DNA of 64,000 nucleotides from positions 30,001-94,000 of the forward strand of contig JAXCGZ010007654.1 in NCBI GenBank assembly GCA_037179515.1, given 5' to 3'. The notes below the pieces were generated by a model. It made no database searches and had not been told where the DNA came from. It saw nothing but the letters and a program-made list of their open reading frames with translations. Positions 1-37,950 of the stretch are shown here, one piece after another. How positions within the stretch are numbered: the first letter of the stretch is position 1; every line of letters begins with the position of its first letter. The position numbers and the translations under genes are program-made. The DNA comes from Halocaridina rubra (Eukaryota > Arthropoda > Malacostraca > Decapoda > Atyidae).

Positions 1-259
1 AAAAAAAAAAAGGTCTCAATCAAATACCATATACCTCCATACGATTAACTTCATCATTGGAATAGCATATTCAAGCAAAAAATACATCAGCTGCTTTTAA
101 ACATTTTGATTGAAATACAATATGAGAGTAAGTCTGCAGTGAGTAGATGGAATGTATGCAAAGACTGTCACCAAAAGTACCTTCAAAATATGATCAGGAC
201 AATGCGAATGCCTAGAGAGGTTGGAGCCTCTGGCTGGCTTCCATCTTCACATATCAAGA

Positions 260-405
260 CAAGAGGCTTCAGTCTCAATAATGTAGAATATATTCTGCCA
301 GCCTACCGTGAGACTTTAGGAAGGGCATCCAATCGTAATTCCTCTGCTCTAACCTCTCTGTGTCCACTCTCATTTGAATGAGGATTAATAAAAACACAAT
401 ATACA
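260..405 (+). repeat. tRNA-derived SINE, family A, 3' part
   Basis: The sequence AGGAAGGGCATCCAATC, then CTGTGTCCA and CATTTGAATGAGGATTAATA match the body of the SINE that is complete at 31742-31915. The tRNA-like head is degraded here. The first 260 bases of the window show nothing else recognisable. Confidence 0.6.
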
Positions 406-955
406 ACAAAACGACAACGTACACGTGCCATTGCTCTCTGGTATGTAAGGCCATCTGAGGATCTGCTCGACGTGTGCTCATGTGGACGCCCTAAATAATG
501 ATTACGCGATTATAGATATAAAATTTAGGATATAACTGCAAAAGTATTGAGGGAGGGTAGAAAAAATGCTAAAGATGAACTTCTTATGCAATCAATTACT
601 TGAGAAGTAATGTCTTATAACACAGCTAACAAGTCTAGTGAGGAACGAGTTGATATAATTGTCATTAAGGGTTCTGAACAAGAAACGATACACAATTCTT
701 TCTTACAAGAATGTTTGTCTTATTTCCCCGACTCAGGACTATCAAGCACCAGTCTGTCCATGACAAGAACAAGAGGGAAAAGATACCCAAATACTCTGAG
801 CGAATTACTATTACGGAACAATAATCATACATTGCTTTTATTCTTATTCCATCAGGGAAATGGAACCCAAAGCAAAATCTTCTATTCATGACTTGTTGAA
901 GTCCTGGCAGAAAAATATCAAGAACTTAAACGTTTCTTTAGTGAATGGTTGTGAT

Positions 956-1171
956 GAAGAATCACTTTATCTTTGCTAGAGTCAGCACTGCTTTGGCTAC
1001 TCTTGACGAGGTTCCACAGTAGAGTAGAAAATATAAAATATCTAGGCTATAAGGACGTGGTCTGAAGAATCTCTTTATTTTTGCTAGAGTCAGCACTGCT
1101 TTGGCTACTCTTGACGAGGTTCCACAGTAGAGTAGAAAATATAAAATATCTAGGCTATAAGGACCTGGTTC
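956..1171. repeat. Tandem duplication, two copies of a 108 bp unit
   Basis: The block from GAAGAATC through TTGCTAGAGTCAGCACTGC to CTATAAGGAC occurs twice with a 108 bp offset and only a few differences, which suggests a fairly recent local duplication. The flanks (about 480-955 and 1172-1680) hold no gene that I can support. Confidence 0.85.
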
Positions 1172-1686
1172 TTCATAGAATAATTACGTAATATGAGTGC
1201 ATGTAGAAATTTATGAATTAGAAAAATAAAACGAGTTTCTAGAAGCTGACCATTTTGTTTCACTGTCAAAGAACCTGGAATAATGATTAGACATGCCGTA
1301 ACTTAACTAAGCCAGGATGATGGATGGTGTTTTCATTTTTTAAATTAGAAGTAGTAGCAGTAGTAATAGTAGTATAATAGCAGTGATAATAGTAGGGGTT
1401 ATTCACTACTGTAATACTAATATCAGATGACACCAATCCTTCAAAATTAACGTTCCTTGCTATGAGTATCTTTATATCAGAGCTACGAGGCAGAATCTCT
1501 ATACTCATCGTTGAGGTCTGAACTACTTTGTCTCCACAGGACAAATTTTCATAGCAGAACAGAAACTGTAAAACATTTAGATGTAGAAGTTTAGAGTGTA
1601 AAAATACTTAGCTATGCACAGCGTAAAATAAAAAGAAGACATAAATGAATTAATAAAATAATAGCAACTATAATGCTGTTGCTGTT

Positions 1687-1832
1687 GTTAGCCGTTTTAT
1701 GAGTCACTTTTAGTCCCCATTTGAATGAGTGTGGAAACAATCAGGCTGAGCTTTGGAATTAAGGACGGATACCATTCTTAACTCCCTGCGGAGGGCTCAA
1801 AAGTCTAGCACTCTAACTACCTAGCTACCATG
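1687..1832 (-). repeat. tRNA-derived SINE, family A, reverse orientation
   Basis: On the minus strand it reads ATGGTAGCTAGGTAGTTAGA (A-box region), then the family body ending near GACTCATAAAACGGC. Confidence 0.7.
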
Positions 1833-1872
1833 GTCCCAATCATTATCATCAATATAATAGTAGAAGTAGCAA

Positions 1873-2097
<225 letters not shown>

Positions 2098-2570
2098 GAT
2101 CACTGGAGGGTAGGCAGTTAGCAACTTCCGAATTAAACAAGTAATATAGATAAATAAATAAGTAAATTATTAAATAAACAATTAAATAAATAAATAATTA
2201 AATAAATAAATAAATAAAGAAAGAAAGAAAGAAAGAAAAAAACACTGAAACGTAAAAGGACACTTGCAAAAAAAAAAAAAAAAAAAAAAAAAAACATCAC
2301 AATCTGCTGTTTTGCAGATGTCGGAGCGATCGTTTTCCGCCTTTTTTATTTCGTCCTTAGACTGAAAAGAACCCTCTCTGGCGCCATTTTAGTTCATCTT
2401 CATGAATCATAATATTCTTCTCGTGTTTTATCCGAAATATTATGTAATCAGAATCGCAGACAGGTGGTTTTAAAGACGAGAAAATACAAATAATAAAGAA
2501 AACTATACAATAAAATATTAGAGAATTTTGAAAATTCCTTCTCACAGCTGTTCACAGCAAAGACGTTTAT

Positions 2571-2612
2571 AGGTTAGGTTTCAGGTTAGGTTAGGGTTAG
2601 GTTAGGTTAGTA
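2571..2612 (+). repeat. Interstitial TTAGG-type telomere-like repeat
   Basis: Several degenerate copies of GGTTA, including GGTTAGGTTAG. TTAGG is the ancestral arthropod telomere unit; here it is short and internal. Confidence 0.6.
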
Positions 2613-2672
2613 CGGCGATTTGTCTTACGGCGAACGGTCCTAGAACCATTCTCAAATACCAACACACTCTGC

Positions 2673-2675
<3 letters not shown>

Positions 2676-2765
<90 letters not shown>
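2676..2765. repeat. (CT)n microsatellite
   Basis: About 90 bp of nearly pure CT directly abutting the 5' truncated end of a LINE. Confidence 0.97.
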
Positions 2766-2767
<2 letters not shown>

Positions 2768-2769
<2 letters not shown>

Positions 2770-4431
2770 TGCATTTAATAGAAGTAATGATGTCTTTAAC
2801 CCTACTACAGTAGATTGTAATACAGTAATCTTAGTAATAAAAAATCTGAAAGACTCTAATGCATATGGATCAGATGGAATTTGTTTTCGTTTTATTAGAG
2901 ATTCATTATTTGTAATAGCATATTATCTGCCGGTAATAATCAATACTTCCATAGTTACTAATATTTACCCAGATTTATGGAAAAATCCCCATGTAATTCC
3001 TGGTTTTAAAAATGGAAATCCTGACGACGTCTCTAACTATAGACCAATCTCTTTACTACCAATTTTATCAAAGATACTTGAAAAGATTGTTGCAAATCAG
3101 TTAAGTGAGTTTCTTGAAAAAAATAAACTTATTGCAAAAAGTCAACACGGTTTCAGGCCAAAATTATCAACTGAAACTGCCTTATTGAAAATATCAGATG
3201 AAATATACAAAAATATAGATAATAAGAAAATATCATTGCTACTACTACTCGATCTTTCTAAAGCTTTTGATAGTGTACACCATACCATCTTATTAGAAAA
3301 ATGCAAAAAAATGAACATTGACCCAAGCTGGTTCGAGAACTATTTAAAAAACCGCTACCAGTCAGTCAGAATAAAAGATGTAGTTTCAAGTCGCAAGAAG
3401 GTATTGTTTGGGGTCCCTCATGGATCGATCCTAGGACCTATACTTTTTCTAATATATGTAAACGATCTAGTAAAATATTTACCTAACTGTTATGTCATTC
3501 AATATGCTGACGATACTCAAATCTTAATTGAAGGAGAAATTAATGATTTAGAAAATATTATTCGTAGAGCAGAAGAAATTTTGTATATGGCTAAACGTTA
3601 CTTTCTAAAAAATGGTCTGTTACTTAATGAAACTAAAACCCAATCTATTCTTATCGGATCCAGACAATTATTATCAGAAGTTGATGACAATCTTCATATA
3701 AATTTTAATGGTAATATCATTAAGCCAATGAACTCGGTAAAGAACCTAGGTGTCTATTTTGACCGTTACATGAATTTTGAAATGCATATAGATGAAATTT
3801 ATAAAAAAGTAATGGGTACTCTAATATATCTAAATAGGGTAAAAGACTCATTTGAAACATCAACTCGTATAATAATTGTCCAGTCCTTAGCTATGAGTTT
3901 AATTAATTACTGTCTCAAAGTTTGGGGATGTACAAATAAGACTCAATTACAAAGAATACAAAAGTTACAAAACTTTGCAGCACGAGTGGCTGTTGGCAAT
4001 GTAAGAAAATACGAGCACATCTCTCCTGTTTTAAAAGATCTAGAATGGATAAAGATTAGAGATAAATATGTTTTTGATATATGTACCTTTGTTTTTAATA
4101 TACTAAGAAACAATCTTCCTGATTGCTTGTATAATTTTTCTACAGTAAGCTCAGTTACCGGGTTAACTACCCGTCAAGGGGAAGATTTATTAGTACGAAG
4201 GTCTAAAACTGATATTGGCTCAAGAGATATAAACATTCGTGGACCTCATTTATATAATCAGCTTCCCAGAAAACTAAAAAATGCTGGTTCAGTGTATACT
4301 TTTAAATATAATCTTAAGAAGTTACTCTTAAAGGAAGATTTTACTTGTAAATTTTAATAGTACACCCATATTTGAATACCCAATGTACGTTGGAAATAAA
4401 GTCTTATTATTATTATATTATTATTATTATT

Positions 4432-4438
<7 letters not shown>
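2768..4438 (+). mobile_element. Non-LTR retrotransposon (LINE), 5'-truncated, intact reverse transcriptase
   Basis: One frame is open from the (CT)n edge to the stop at 4355-4357, about 530 codons, with no break. Reverse-transcriptase landmarks in order: NYRPISLLPILSKILEKI, QHGFRPKLSTETAL, LDLSKAFDSVHH (motif A), GVPHGSILGPILFLIYVNDL (motif B), QYADDTQ (motif C, catalytic Asp pair) and LGVYFD. The C-terminal part (GSRDINIRGPHLYNQLPRKL) is typical of CR1/Jockey-like elements. No endonuclease remains because the 5' half is lost. The 3' end has AATAAA (4395) and an (ATT)n tail. The sequence is unrelated to the LINE family that fills much of the rest of the window. Confidence 0.9.

Positions 4439-4478
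<40 letters not shown>
4435..4478. repeat. (CT)n microsatellite
   Basis: Follows the (ATT)n tail of the LINE. From 4480 to 5100 I see no gene or recognised repeat. Confidence 0.95.
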
Positions 4479-4481
<3 letters not shown>

Positions 4482-5103
4482 GTGGCGACACATGTGTCCT
4501 TAGTCCTTATACAATCGAGGGGAATAGTTGTGGTTATCCTTTGAGCTATTTGCATTTTTGTCTCATTTAGATGCGTTAAATATGAGGCGTCAACGATTGA
4601 CAATCGCAGCAAGCTGATAAACATTTAAGAGCGGGAATTTTAATGCGGGTTTACTTTATCATGACCCTGTAAATAATTGCTCTGACATCGACAATATTCT
4701 TGCACAAAAACAAAACTAGATATTCAGAAGCTGAAGAATAAGACATTCGAAAATAAATATTTGGTGTAAAATAACGGAAAGTAGAAGCTACAGAAGGTAT
4801 GAATTCAACGCCAACTTAGAGAAAACAAGTCGAAATTACGGCTAAAAAAAGTATTAAACGAAATAAAGCGGTGGAGATAAACCAGCTGCGGCTGTTAGAT
4901 TTCGCTGCAAAAGATTCTAATTCGTTTACCCCGTGGATGACCAGAGCAAGACATTTTTTTTTTTATTTGGATCTAAAATATTATGTGGGAACATGTGCCA
5001 ATCGGCACCCCCAGATTGCCTTCAGATTCATTATTACATTCTTGTTCATAAAAAATTAATGTATGCAATAAAATTTATTTATTTTTGGTTTTAGCATAGG
5101 GCA

Positions 5104-5244
<141 letters not shown>

Positions 5245-5742
5245 TAGTCATGCATGCATTAAGATTTTTAACTTGAATAAAAGACCATTTTAAATCTCAG
5301 GATTTGCGAGCCTACTCTTGATCTGACTGTATCTGCCCTGCATCTCGTCTGTAATGGAAAAGAGCATCGTTGCAGGTTATCTCGTAACCGAACCGGAAGA
5401 TATTTTATGCAAACAAACATTATTCACAAGATGTCCGTGAACTATATTTTTCTAGTTCTCCTTAGAGTGAGATTTGTAACTCTTGTCAGAGATAATAATA
5501 ATAATAATAATAATAATAAACGTCGATGAACCTTCAACAAAACCAGTATGATTCGAAATAATACAAAATGAGGGCTGTTCAAGAACTATGTTAAAAACAC
5601 ACAGAGTGGATAACGATTTTAGCTACATTATGCTTACCATAAAAGGGTGCTTTATCACTTACAAAGAGTCCTTGTTATAAGATTCTTGTATGTGGAGTGA
5701 TAGATTAAGGAGTGTGTCCGTCTGTCTATCTGTCTGGACTTG

Positions 5743-6291
5743 CCTAATTGTGCTTACGGGATAAAGCCCTCTGCTCGTATTTCACCGTCTCTTTATCGGT
5801 TTATTTTTTATTTTATTGTTTTTTTTTTTTTTTTACTGAATGACACTCTTCATATTTGTCCTTAAAACTACAAGAGTGTAATCAGCATCTGCTGCTTCCT
5901 CGCTTAGCGAAATCCAATCATCAACTGTTCTTACAGTAAAAAGTACTTCCTTACATCCTACAAAGAAGATTTCTTACGGAGTTTTAAACTATGATCTATA
6001 GTTCTAGAGCCAGCCATATCAATATATCGCTCCCTGTCCACTCTGACAATGGCCCGATTTCTTAAACAGTGTAAGCCTAGGATACCATATTGTTAGTTAG
6101 CTAGACACACACAAATGGATTTCATAAAAGCATATGACGCGGTTCTGCGTATGATAAGGACCTCCCATGGGGTGATCCTAGCCATACACAGAACCGCGTC
6201 AGATGCGTTACTGAAATCCATTTGTGTGTCTAGCTAACTAACAATATAGTATCCTTGGTTTACACTGTTTAAGAAATCGGGCCAATATCAT
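5743..6291 (-). mobile_element. LINE family P, 3' end, reverse orientation, interrupted by a foldback element
   Basis: CTAATTGTGCTTACGGGA, then CCTTAAAACTAC and TTCTAGAGCCAGCCATATCA match the 3' UTR and end of the coding region of the LINE at 61057-62490, read backward. A 233 bp inverted-repeat element interrupts it at 6051-6283. The 5' end is truncated. Bases 5243-5742 hold only a short (AAT)n and no gene. Confidence 0.85.
6051..6283. mobile_element. Foldback/MITE element with long inverted arms
   Basis: The left arm starts GGCCCGATTTCTTAAACAGT and the right arm ends with its reverse complement. The arms match for about 105 bp each, with a loop near 6155-6180. Both flanks carry AAT, a possible 3 bp target duplication. 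It codes for nothing and interrupts a LINE fragment. Confidence 0.88.
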
Positions 6292-6354
6292 AGAGATCAT
6301 TTTTCGTGAAGCCCTATTTTAGAGTCATACACCTCTGGTCTATTAGTAAGAAAA

Positions 6355-6450
6355 ATATCATACATACATACATATACCTTGGCTGTTTCCCCCTTTAATT
6401 GGGGGGTAGCCGACATCAAAAAAGGAAAACAGTTTGGGGAGAAGTTATTA
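6355..6450 (+). repeat. Dispersed repeat family E, 5' part
   Basis: (CATA)n, then CCTTGGCTGTTTCCCCC, GGGGGGTAGCCGACATC and AACAGTTTGGGGAGAAG. This is the same as the fuller copy at 56041-56262. Confidence 0.8.
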
Positions 6451-6587
6451 ATTTTCTATAAAATAATGATAACAAAAACAATTCTGTGATGCAACAAACG
6501 TCAACAGCTGAGGAAAATAAGGGAGACTCAACTAGAAAAAAACTCACCAGATTAAAAGATCAAGAAAAACTAAATGACTTAGAAGTA

Positions 6588-6590
<3 letters not shown>

Positions 6591-6670
<80 letters not shown>
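6591..6670. repeat. (CT)n microsatellite
   Basis: About 80 bp of CT. Confidence 0.96.
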
Positions 6671-6675
<5 letters not shown>

Positions 6676-6809
6676 AGACCTTCAAAGGGTGTTCTAAATA
6701 CTACTTATGAAACAGTCGTAAAAATTTAAAATGCTATTTGATAGTCAAGACGGTTCTCTTTTTCAGGGTTGCTGCCTAACATGTGCACAAAGCTTTACTT
6801 GTCTGTTAT

Positions 6810-6810
6810 A

Positions 6811-6868
<58 letters not shown>

Positions 6869-7010
6869 GGGGATGGCAAACCCTTCCTCCCTGAAATATT
6901 TCTTGTTATAAAGCAGTTAGCGAAAAGTGTGAAAAATTTCTTAGATAATTCTTTTGTTACAGTGGTGACCTCCTTGTTGCATTATGGGATAACATGTCTC
7001 ACTGGGAAGC

Positions 7011-7045
<35 letters not shown>

Positions 7046-7046
7046 G
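6810..7046. repeat. Two (ATT)n tracts
   Basis: (ATT)n at 6812-6868 and 7012-7045, with unrecognised unique sequence between. Confidence 0.93.
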
Positions 7047-7100
7047 AGTTACGAAGTCAGTGATAACTGCAATAATGGGACTAGAACCCTACAGTGGAGA

Positions 7101-7303
7101 ATTTTGTGTTTTATAACTAATCACTTGAAATCAAGTTTCACTTTCTACTGAAAATATTATGAAGATTTCAGTGAACTTGCTTGTTAAAAGTATATTCCAA
7201 AGGGACTTTAACTCTTTAACAAGCAAGTGCTTTGGAATCTTGATAACGTTTTCAGTGGAGAGCGAAAACTTGATTTTCTGTGATTAGTTATTAAGCACAA
7301 AGT
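7101..7303. mobile_element. Second foldback/MITE element
   Basis: The left arm contains TATAACTAATCAC, ATCAAGTTT, CTACTGAAAA and CTTGCTTGTTAAA; the right arm is their reverse complement. The arms are about 95 bp with a spacer near 10 bp. It has no coding capacity, differs from the element at 6051, and lies 160 bp upstream of a channel exon. Confidence 0.83.
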
Positions 7304-7326
7304 CTATATTTTGGGTTCAATTTAAA

Positions 7327-7382
7327 TTCTTCTTCTTCTTCTTCTTCTTCTTCTTCTTCTTCTTCTTCTTCTTCTTCTTCTG

Positions 7383-7457
<75 letters not shown>
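7327..7457. repeat. (TTC)n followed by (ATT)n at a splice acceptor
   Basis: About 18 TTC units, then about 25 ATT units, ending four bases before the AG acceptor of the channel exon at 7462. The tract occupies the place of the polypyrimidine tract. Confidence 0.95.
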
Positions 7458-7461
7458 GCAG

Positions 7462-30052
<22,591 letters not shown>

Positions 30053-30185
30053 TAGCACAACTTCAAAATGGTTAAAAACTGTTATGTCTCATATTTGTGC
30101 AAATGGAAAGTTAGGTGTATAAGTGCTCTAAACTAGTGAATATTATGCTGTTTTGTAACTTGAATAAAGTAAGAGAACACCTACT
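30053..30185 (+). other. Probable 3' UTR of the channel gene with polyadenylation signal
   Basis: The AT-rich sequence after the TGA contains AATAAA at 30163-30168. The cleavage site is assumed to follow within about 20 bases. Confidence 0.5.
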
Positions 30186-30693
30186 TTACATTTTACAAGG
30201 GTATGAACATATTATAAGACTACTTGATGGCAATAAAAACAATCCTCTAATGAAATGTGATAATATTTTTGGTACATATATACAATATCAGTTAATATAG
30301 TAAAGAAAATTAATCCCCTGTTATATAAGTCCAGCATAAAATGGTAATAATGATTAAAAGCATACTTTAATAGCATGCAAACTATGCATGCTCTGTACAA
30401 GTATTGAAAATATCCTGTTTATCTTAAATATACAAAAATCAAAACTGCTAGCAAATTAATTCCTTAAATTAAGGCTGAATATACTTTATTAAAACAGAGA
30501 TAATTTAATAAAGCAATTAAAGATACTGTAAAAATCTGACTATTATACTGTATATGGATAATATTTATTATTCAAATACTGCATTATTTCTGTTCTTATT
30601 GTAAATAAAAATTGAGGTAATATCGAGACTGATGTAAGCTGAAGAGACGTAAGGCAAGGTATTACTGTATGAATATATACCTGTACTAGCCTG

Positions 30694-30869
30694 CTGGCTA
30701 GTACAGTGGTAACGCGCTGGCTTCGCATGCACGAGGTCGAAAGATCGGTTCCCGTCCAAGACCGAGAGTTTAAGCTGTTTACTGGCAGGAACTGCTGTGG
30801 GTGGACACCACAGTGGGGGGTTGGGGCTTGCCCTGGCTGACGAATACCCATTGTATTGAAATGGAAATA

Positions 30870-30901
<32 letters not shown>
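30694..30901 (+). repeat. tRNA-derived SINE, family D, with (ATT)n tail
   Basis: Same A and B boxes and body as the copy at 23634, ending GTATTATT and an (ATT)n tail. Confidence 0.85.
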
Positions 30902-30903
<2 letters not shown>

Positions 30904-31305
30904 TGTGTTTACGGGAGAGCCCAAAGCTCGTATCTTCCCGTCTCCTCATCGGTTCCATTTTATACTTAGTGATACTTATCATACCTATCCTTAAAACTAT
31001 GGATTGAGATAGCATTAACTGCCTCCTCGCTTAGCCAATTCCAATTATCAACTACTCTTACACTGAAAAAGTATTTTCTTACATCCTGCAAAGAAGTTTT
31101 CTTACGAAGCTTCAAACTATGACCTCTAGTTCTAGAGCCAGCCATATCAAAATATCCATCCCTATCCACTCTATCATAACCATGAAGGAATTTAAAGACT
31201 GTCACCATATCCCCCCCTCACTCTTCTAGCTTCGAGTGATGGTAAGTCTAATTCCCTCAGCCTCTCATCATACCCGAGATTGCGTATTTCTGGCACCAGT
31301 TTGAT
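30902..31305 (-). mobile_element. LINE family P, 3' fragment, reverse orientation
   Basis: Reverse-strand translation gives DMVTVFKFLHGYDRVDRDGY, SRTRGHSLKLRKKTSLQDV and the 3' UTR. Adjacent to the SINE D tail. From 31306 to 31740 nothing is recognised. Confidence 0.85.
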
Positions 31306-31741
31306 GAGTTTTGAGGTAAGTATATTAAAGACGTAGTAGCACACTGTAAGTACGGTAGGTTTTTGAGAAATCTGGTTAGTGTCATTAGTTTAAGAGAACT
31401 TTATGTTAATTTTTTCATAAAAGGTTTGCTGCAATATGAAATATTCAAATATACATAAACAAGGAGAAAGGCATGATATGATATAGGTCTAAGAAAATTT
31501 TTGTTAACTGCACATCTTTTTATAAAAATAGAACTTAATGATAACATAGTATGCTTTTTTTCTTGATACAGTATTAAGTCACCTTAATATTGTATTAATA
31601 ACATTAATATTTGCAAATAAACTACTGTTAAAAATAATAAAATGGAAAATAAATTTTAATGTAATCAAGCTATCTATTTTGATTTTCATTTGCCTGTCTA
31701 GTTACATAAACCGGTTTTATACTCTTATAAGTCTGTTTAGT

Positions 31742-31915
31742 CAGGAGGCCGCAGTAGCTCAGTGGTTAAAGTGTTGACTCGGGAAGTAACAGATTCATGT
31801 TCAATTCCACTGCAGCAGATTATGAAGAGTATCCAGCTTTAAGTCCCCAGCCTTAACCTGTCTGTGTCAAGCCCCATTTGAATGAGGATTAATATTGACA
31901 CATAAAACTGCTAAA
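31742..31915 (+). repeat. tRNA-derived SINE, family A, good copy
   Basis: GCCGCAGTAGCTCAGTGGTT (A box) and TCATGTTCAATTCCACTGC (B box) with a tRNA-like spacing of about 35 bases, then TATCCAGCTTTAAGTCCCC, CATTTGAATGAGGATTAATA and the 3' end TTGACACATAAAACTGC. This is the best guide to the family. Confidence 0.85.
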
Positions 31916-32489
31916 AATCTTTGTTTAGTTCCATGTAAGTTCTGAATATCTCTCTTTGTGATACTAATGGATAGTTGTGTCCAGTTGATTTATACAAGAT
32001 AGATCTTACCTGGCTGATAAATTAGACATTATCCAAGTTATTTTAGGCAAGTATATGGCACTGTAACCAAGGGTAACTTTGAACTTTATGAATTAAAATT
32101 AAAATATAAACTCTTCTTTCAAAAGAAAATTGAAAATAAATGAGTCAGTATTTAAAAAAAAATGGAATATACAATATAACAAATATAAGTAAACAAGAAA
32201 AAACAAATAAGTATTTACACAAATAAATTAGTACTGTATTAACATGACAAACCTGTTTTTTTTTTTCAAGATACTCAAATCAAACTTTCCTGGCTCGTTT
32301 TATCCAATCCTTATCCCAATCAATACTTTCTTAAAGCTGTATAGAGAATGAATGAATATACAGGCCTATAACACTGATCAAAGACATTTTACATGTAAGG
32401 TGAATAAAAGTAAATTGATTAATTTTCAGTCTCTACAGAAGGCCCATCTTGCTTTTATTTTACTTGATTTCATGAGTAAGTTCTTCGTA

Positions 32490-32610
32490 CCCTGTACAGT
32501 CTTACCCTGAAGAAGGGACAAGAGTACCTCCTCTGTATTCCCCTGCATGTCAAAAAGTCGACTAAATGAGGAGTGGCAAGGGGACTAATAATATGCTCAT
32601 TTGTATTTTC
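32490..32610 (-). repeat. Dispersed repeat family H, reverse orientation
   Basis: CTCTGTATTCCCCTGCATGT and AAAGTCGACTAAATGAGG are the reverse of the family core. Confidence 0.55.
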
Positions 32611-32838
32611 CTCCCACGAAATGTCAACTTCATGCTTTGACTCATTCCACTCTCCATATGTTGTACTGAACAACCTGCATGCTATGCTATACATTAAATG
32701 CTTAACCTTTATATTTAAATGATCTCTGAGGGATGAATGAAGCCACAAACAGGCAAGCCCTGCTGAAAATAAATTTTTTGTTGTTGTGGCAATCCTGCGG
32801 CTTTAGTAGATTACTGTATCATATTGAATAAATCCATA

Positions 32839-32853
32839 TTATTATTATTATTA

Positions 32854-32886
<33 letters not shown>
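32839..32886. repeat. (ATT)n tract
   Basis: Short ATT array; 31916-32490 and 32890-32990 hold nothing recognised. Confidence 0.9.
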
Positions 32887-32994
32887 TACTGTTATTTTAG
32901 ATTTTGAATTATAAACAAGCAAAATAATTTTGGGTTAATACTTGCTTTTTTTATATGAGACATTGGAATCATTATTAGTGCTCCTGACAAGTAT

Positions 32995-33116
32995 GAAATC
33001 CAATGATATGTCCAGGTATAACGAGCTGTAGAGGTATAGTGCCTTCTGGTAAATATGGTAAATATGTGTGCTTTGACTCAGCCACTCCCCTTATATATGA
33101 AATTGCGATCACTGTG

Positions 33117-33118
<2 letters not shown>
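32995..33118 (+). repeat. Repeat family G fragment
   Basis: GTGTGCTTTGACTCAGCCAC and CCCCTTATATATGAAATTGC match the 3' part of family G, followed by (TA)n. Confidence 0.55.

Positions 33119-33181
<63 letters not shown>
33119..33181. repeat. (TA)n microsatellite
   Basis: About 62 bp of TA before a SINE B copy. Confidence 0.95.
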
Positions 33182-33185
<4 letters not shown>

Positions 33186-33376
33186 CGTGCCTCAAGCGGT
33201 AGCGTCCGCGACTGAGTCGGCAGGTCGAGGGTTCGCGCCCCATCACGGTCTGAGGTTAGCAAGGGCATGCACTCAGGGTAATGATTACATCTGCCAAAAC
33301 AAGTCCTTCTTAAGAAGGCAACCGTCCTAGCCCTTGGTAGAAAAGGGAGTCCATGACGTAAAACCGGAACAAACAA
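33182..33376 (+). repeat. tRNA-derived SINE, family B
   Basis: GTGCCTCAAGCGGTAGCG (A box), GAGGGTTCGCGCCCC (B box), and the same body as at 9478 to GACGTAAAACCGGAACAAAC. Confidence 0.85.
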
Positions 33377-33379
33377 ACA

Positions 33380-36433
<3,054 letters not shown>

Positions 36434-37792
36434 TAATTGCCTCTATGAATGTGTGTGCTTATGGAATGAGTGAGAGGAAAAGGGGGTAACAGGAGATTGG
36501 TAGCATATTTGCGATAAAAAAAGAAGAGAGTACGAGTATCAGCATTAAGTAACACAAAAAGAATGAGTGTATTCATTAACCTGGGCACTCCTCATCCCCA
36601 TTTACAAGTGGGAGTAATGATTATGTATATAGATTGATATAATCCAAATCTACTTTTTTATCTTGAATTTCCTGGTCCTTCACCTGGTCATTTGCATTGT
36701 GGGTTTAAGGATTGTACCTTTGGGGCAACCTAATAATTTCATTTTAGTTAACAGAATTGTTCTCCAATACTCTCTTTTGCAACAACAATATTTTTCTCTT
36801 TCTTAATTTTTTTCATGGAATTGCATTGATCTATTTCTTTTTCCAGGAATTACTCTTTGTTTATGTCCAGTTCTCTATGTTGGCCATCTAGTACCACGCT
36901 CTGCTCATGTTCCCAGATGTTGTCCTATTGTGGGCTTGTGGTTGATGTTGTAGTTTAACCCTGTCATGTATTCTCCTTGACCTCTCCAGAGTAGAAAGTG
37001 ATTGTTGAAAGCTGGTTATTTCCTGAGCTTTGATCGTTAACTTACGGGGTTGAGACACATTTGGCCATTCTTTAGCATCTCAATAAATCTTCCAATTCAA
37101 ATCCTCGTTACCTCTTCGAATTCTGAGATTTTCTTCTCTTCCAGTAGTGCTCTTAGGCAAGTAAATTCTTGAGTTCTTGTTGACGCTCCACAGGCTGTCT
37201 TATTAAACAGCCATGGCCAGTCTTTGAATGGAAAAATTTGCAATGAATTATCTTGTGTGTCTTTATTTTGGCTTTCTGATTTTATAATACCTAGAATGGA
37301 GTTATACATTTCCCCTATTTATGTATGTTTCCTCAAGTCCGATGTGTTCTGGTGCACAGAACACGTCACTTATGCCATTAATTCCAGGACTTTTCGTTTC
37401 ACTTCCTTGCTTCTGGAAGGACCCAATTTGAAACAAGTTCCATTCTCTCTTGCTTGCCCATTACGTGTAATTTCCCTTAACTACTCATTTAATGGATTAA
37501 TCTTTTGATAACCTTCCCAAGAGAGCTCTTTCCCTCCTGGAAAGTGTCCAAAATCTTCATACAGTGTTGGGCTGAACTAAGAGGGAGTTCCTTTATTTTA
37601 CAAGGTGCTAGTTACTCTTATCTTTAGTTTTCCTACTCTTATTAACTGATTCCCTACCCATTTTTAAGGTCTGCAGTGCGATTCAGTTCCTTTGCTATTA
37701 AAAAGTGTTACTCAGTACCAAAATTTTATCAAGATCAAATGTTTGTCTGTTCTTACAGCTTCTTAATCTATATGCAAAAGGAATAATCCTCC
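36434..37792. other. Intergenic sequence
   Basis: About 1.35 kb of unique sequence with only short unsupported frames; no known repeat recognised. Confidence 0.55.
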
Positions 37793-37950
37793 TTATGGAG
37801 GGGTGGCTTAATCAGAGCAAAGAACTTGACTATTAGGGGGAGAAATATACAAAGAAGGGGGTCACCAGTCCCTTTGCTTCACCCCATTTTCGTTGACTTT
37901 TATGACATGCAAGGGAACACAGAGGAGGTACTTTTGCCCAAGCAGGAAGT
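37793..37950 (+). repeat. Dispersed repeat family H
   Basis: GGAGGGGTGGCTTAATCAG, CACCAGTCCCTTTGC, CGTTGACTTTTATGACATGC and AAGGGAACACAGAGGAGG. Confidence 0.6.

Noticed and set aside
4871..5059. A missing first exon of the potassium channel
   Set aside because: The short frame has no membrane helix with the right surroundings and no fitting splice donor.
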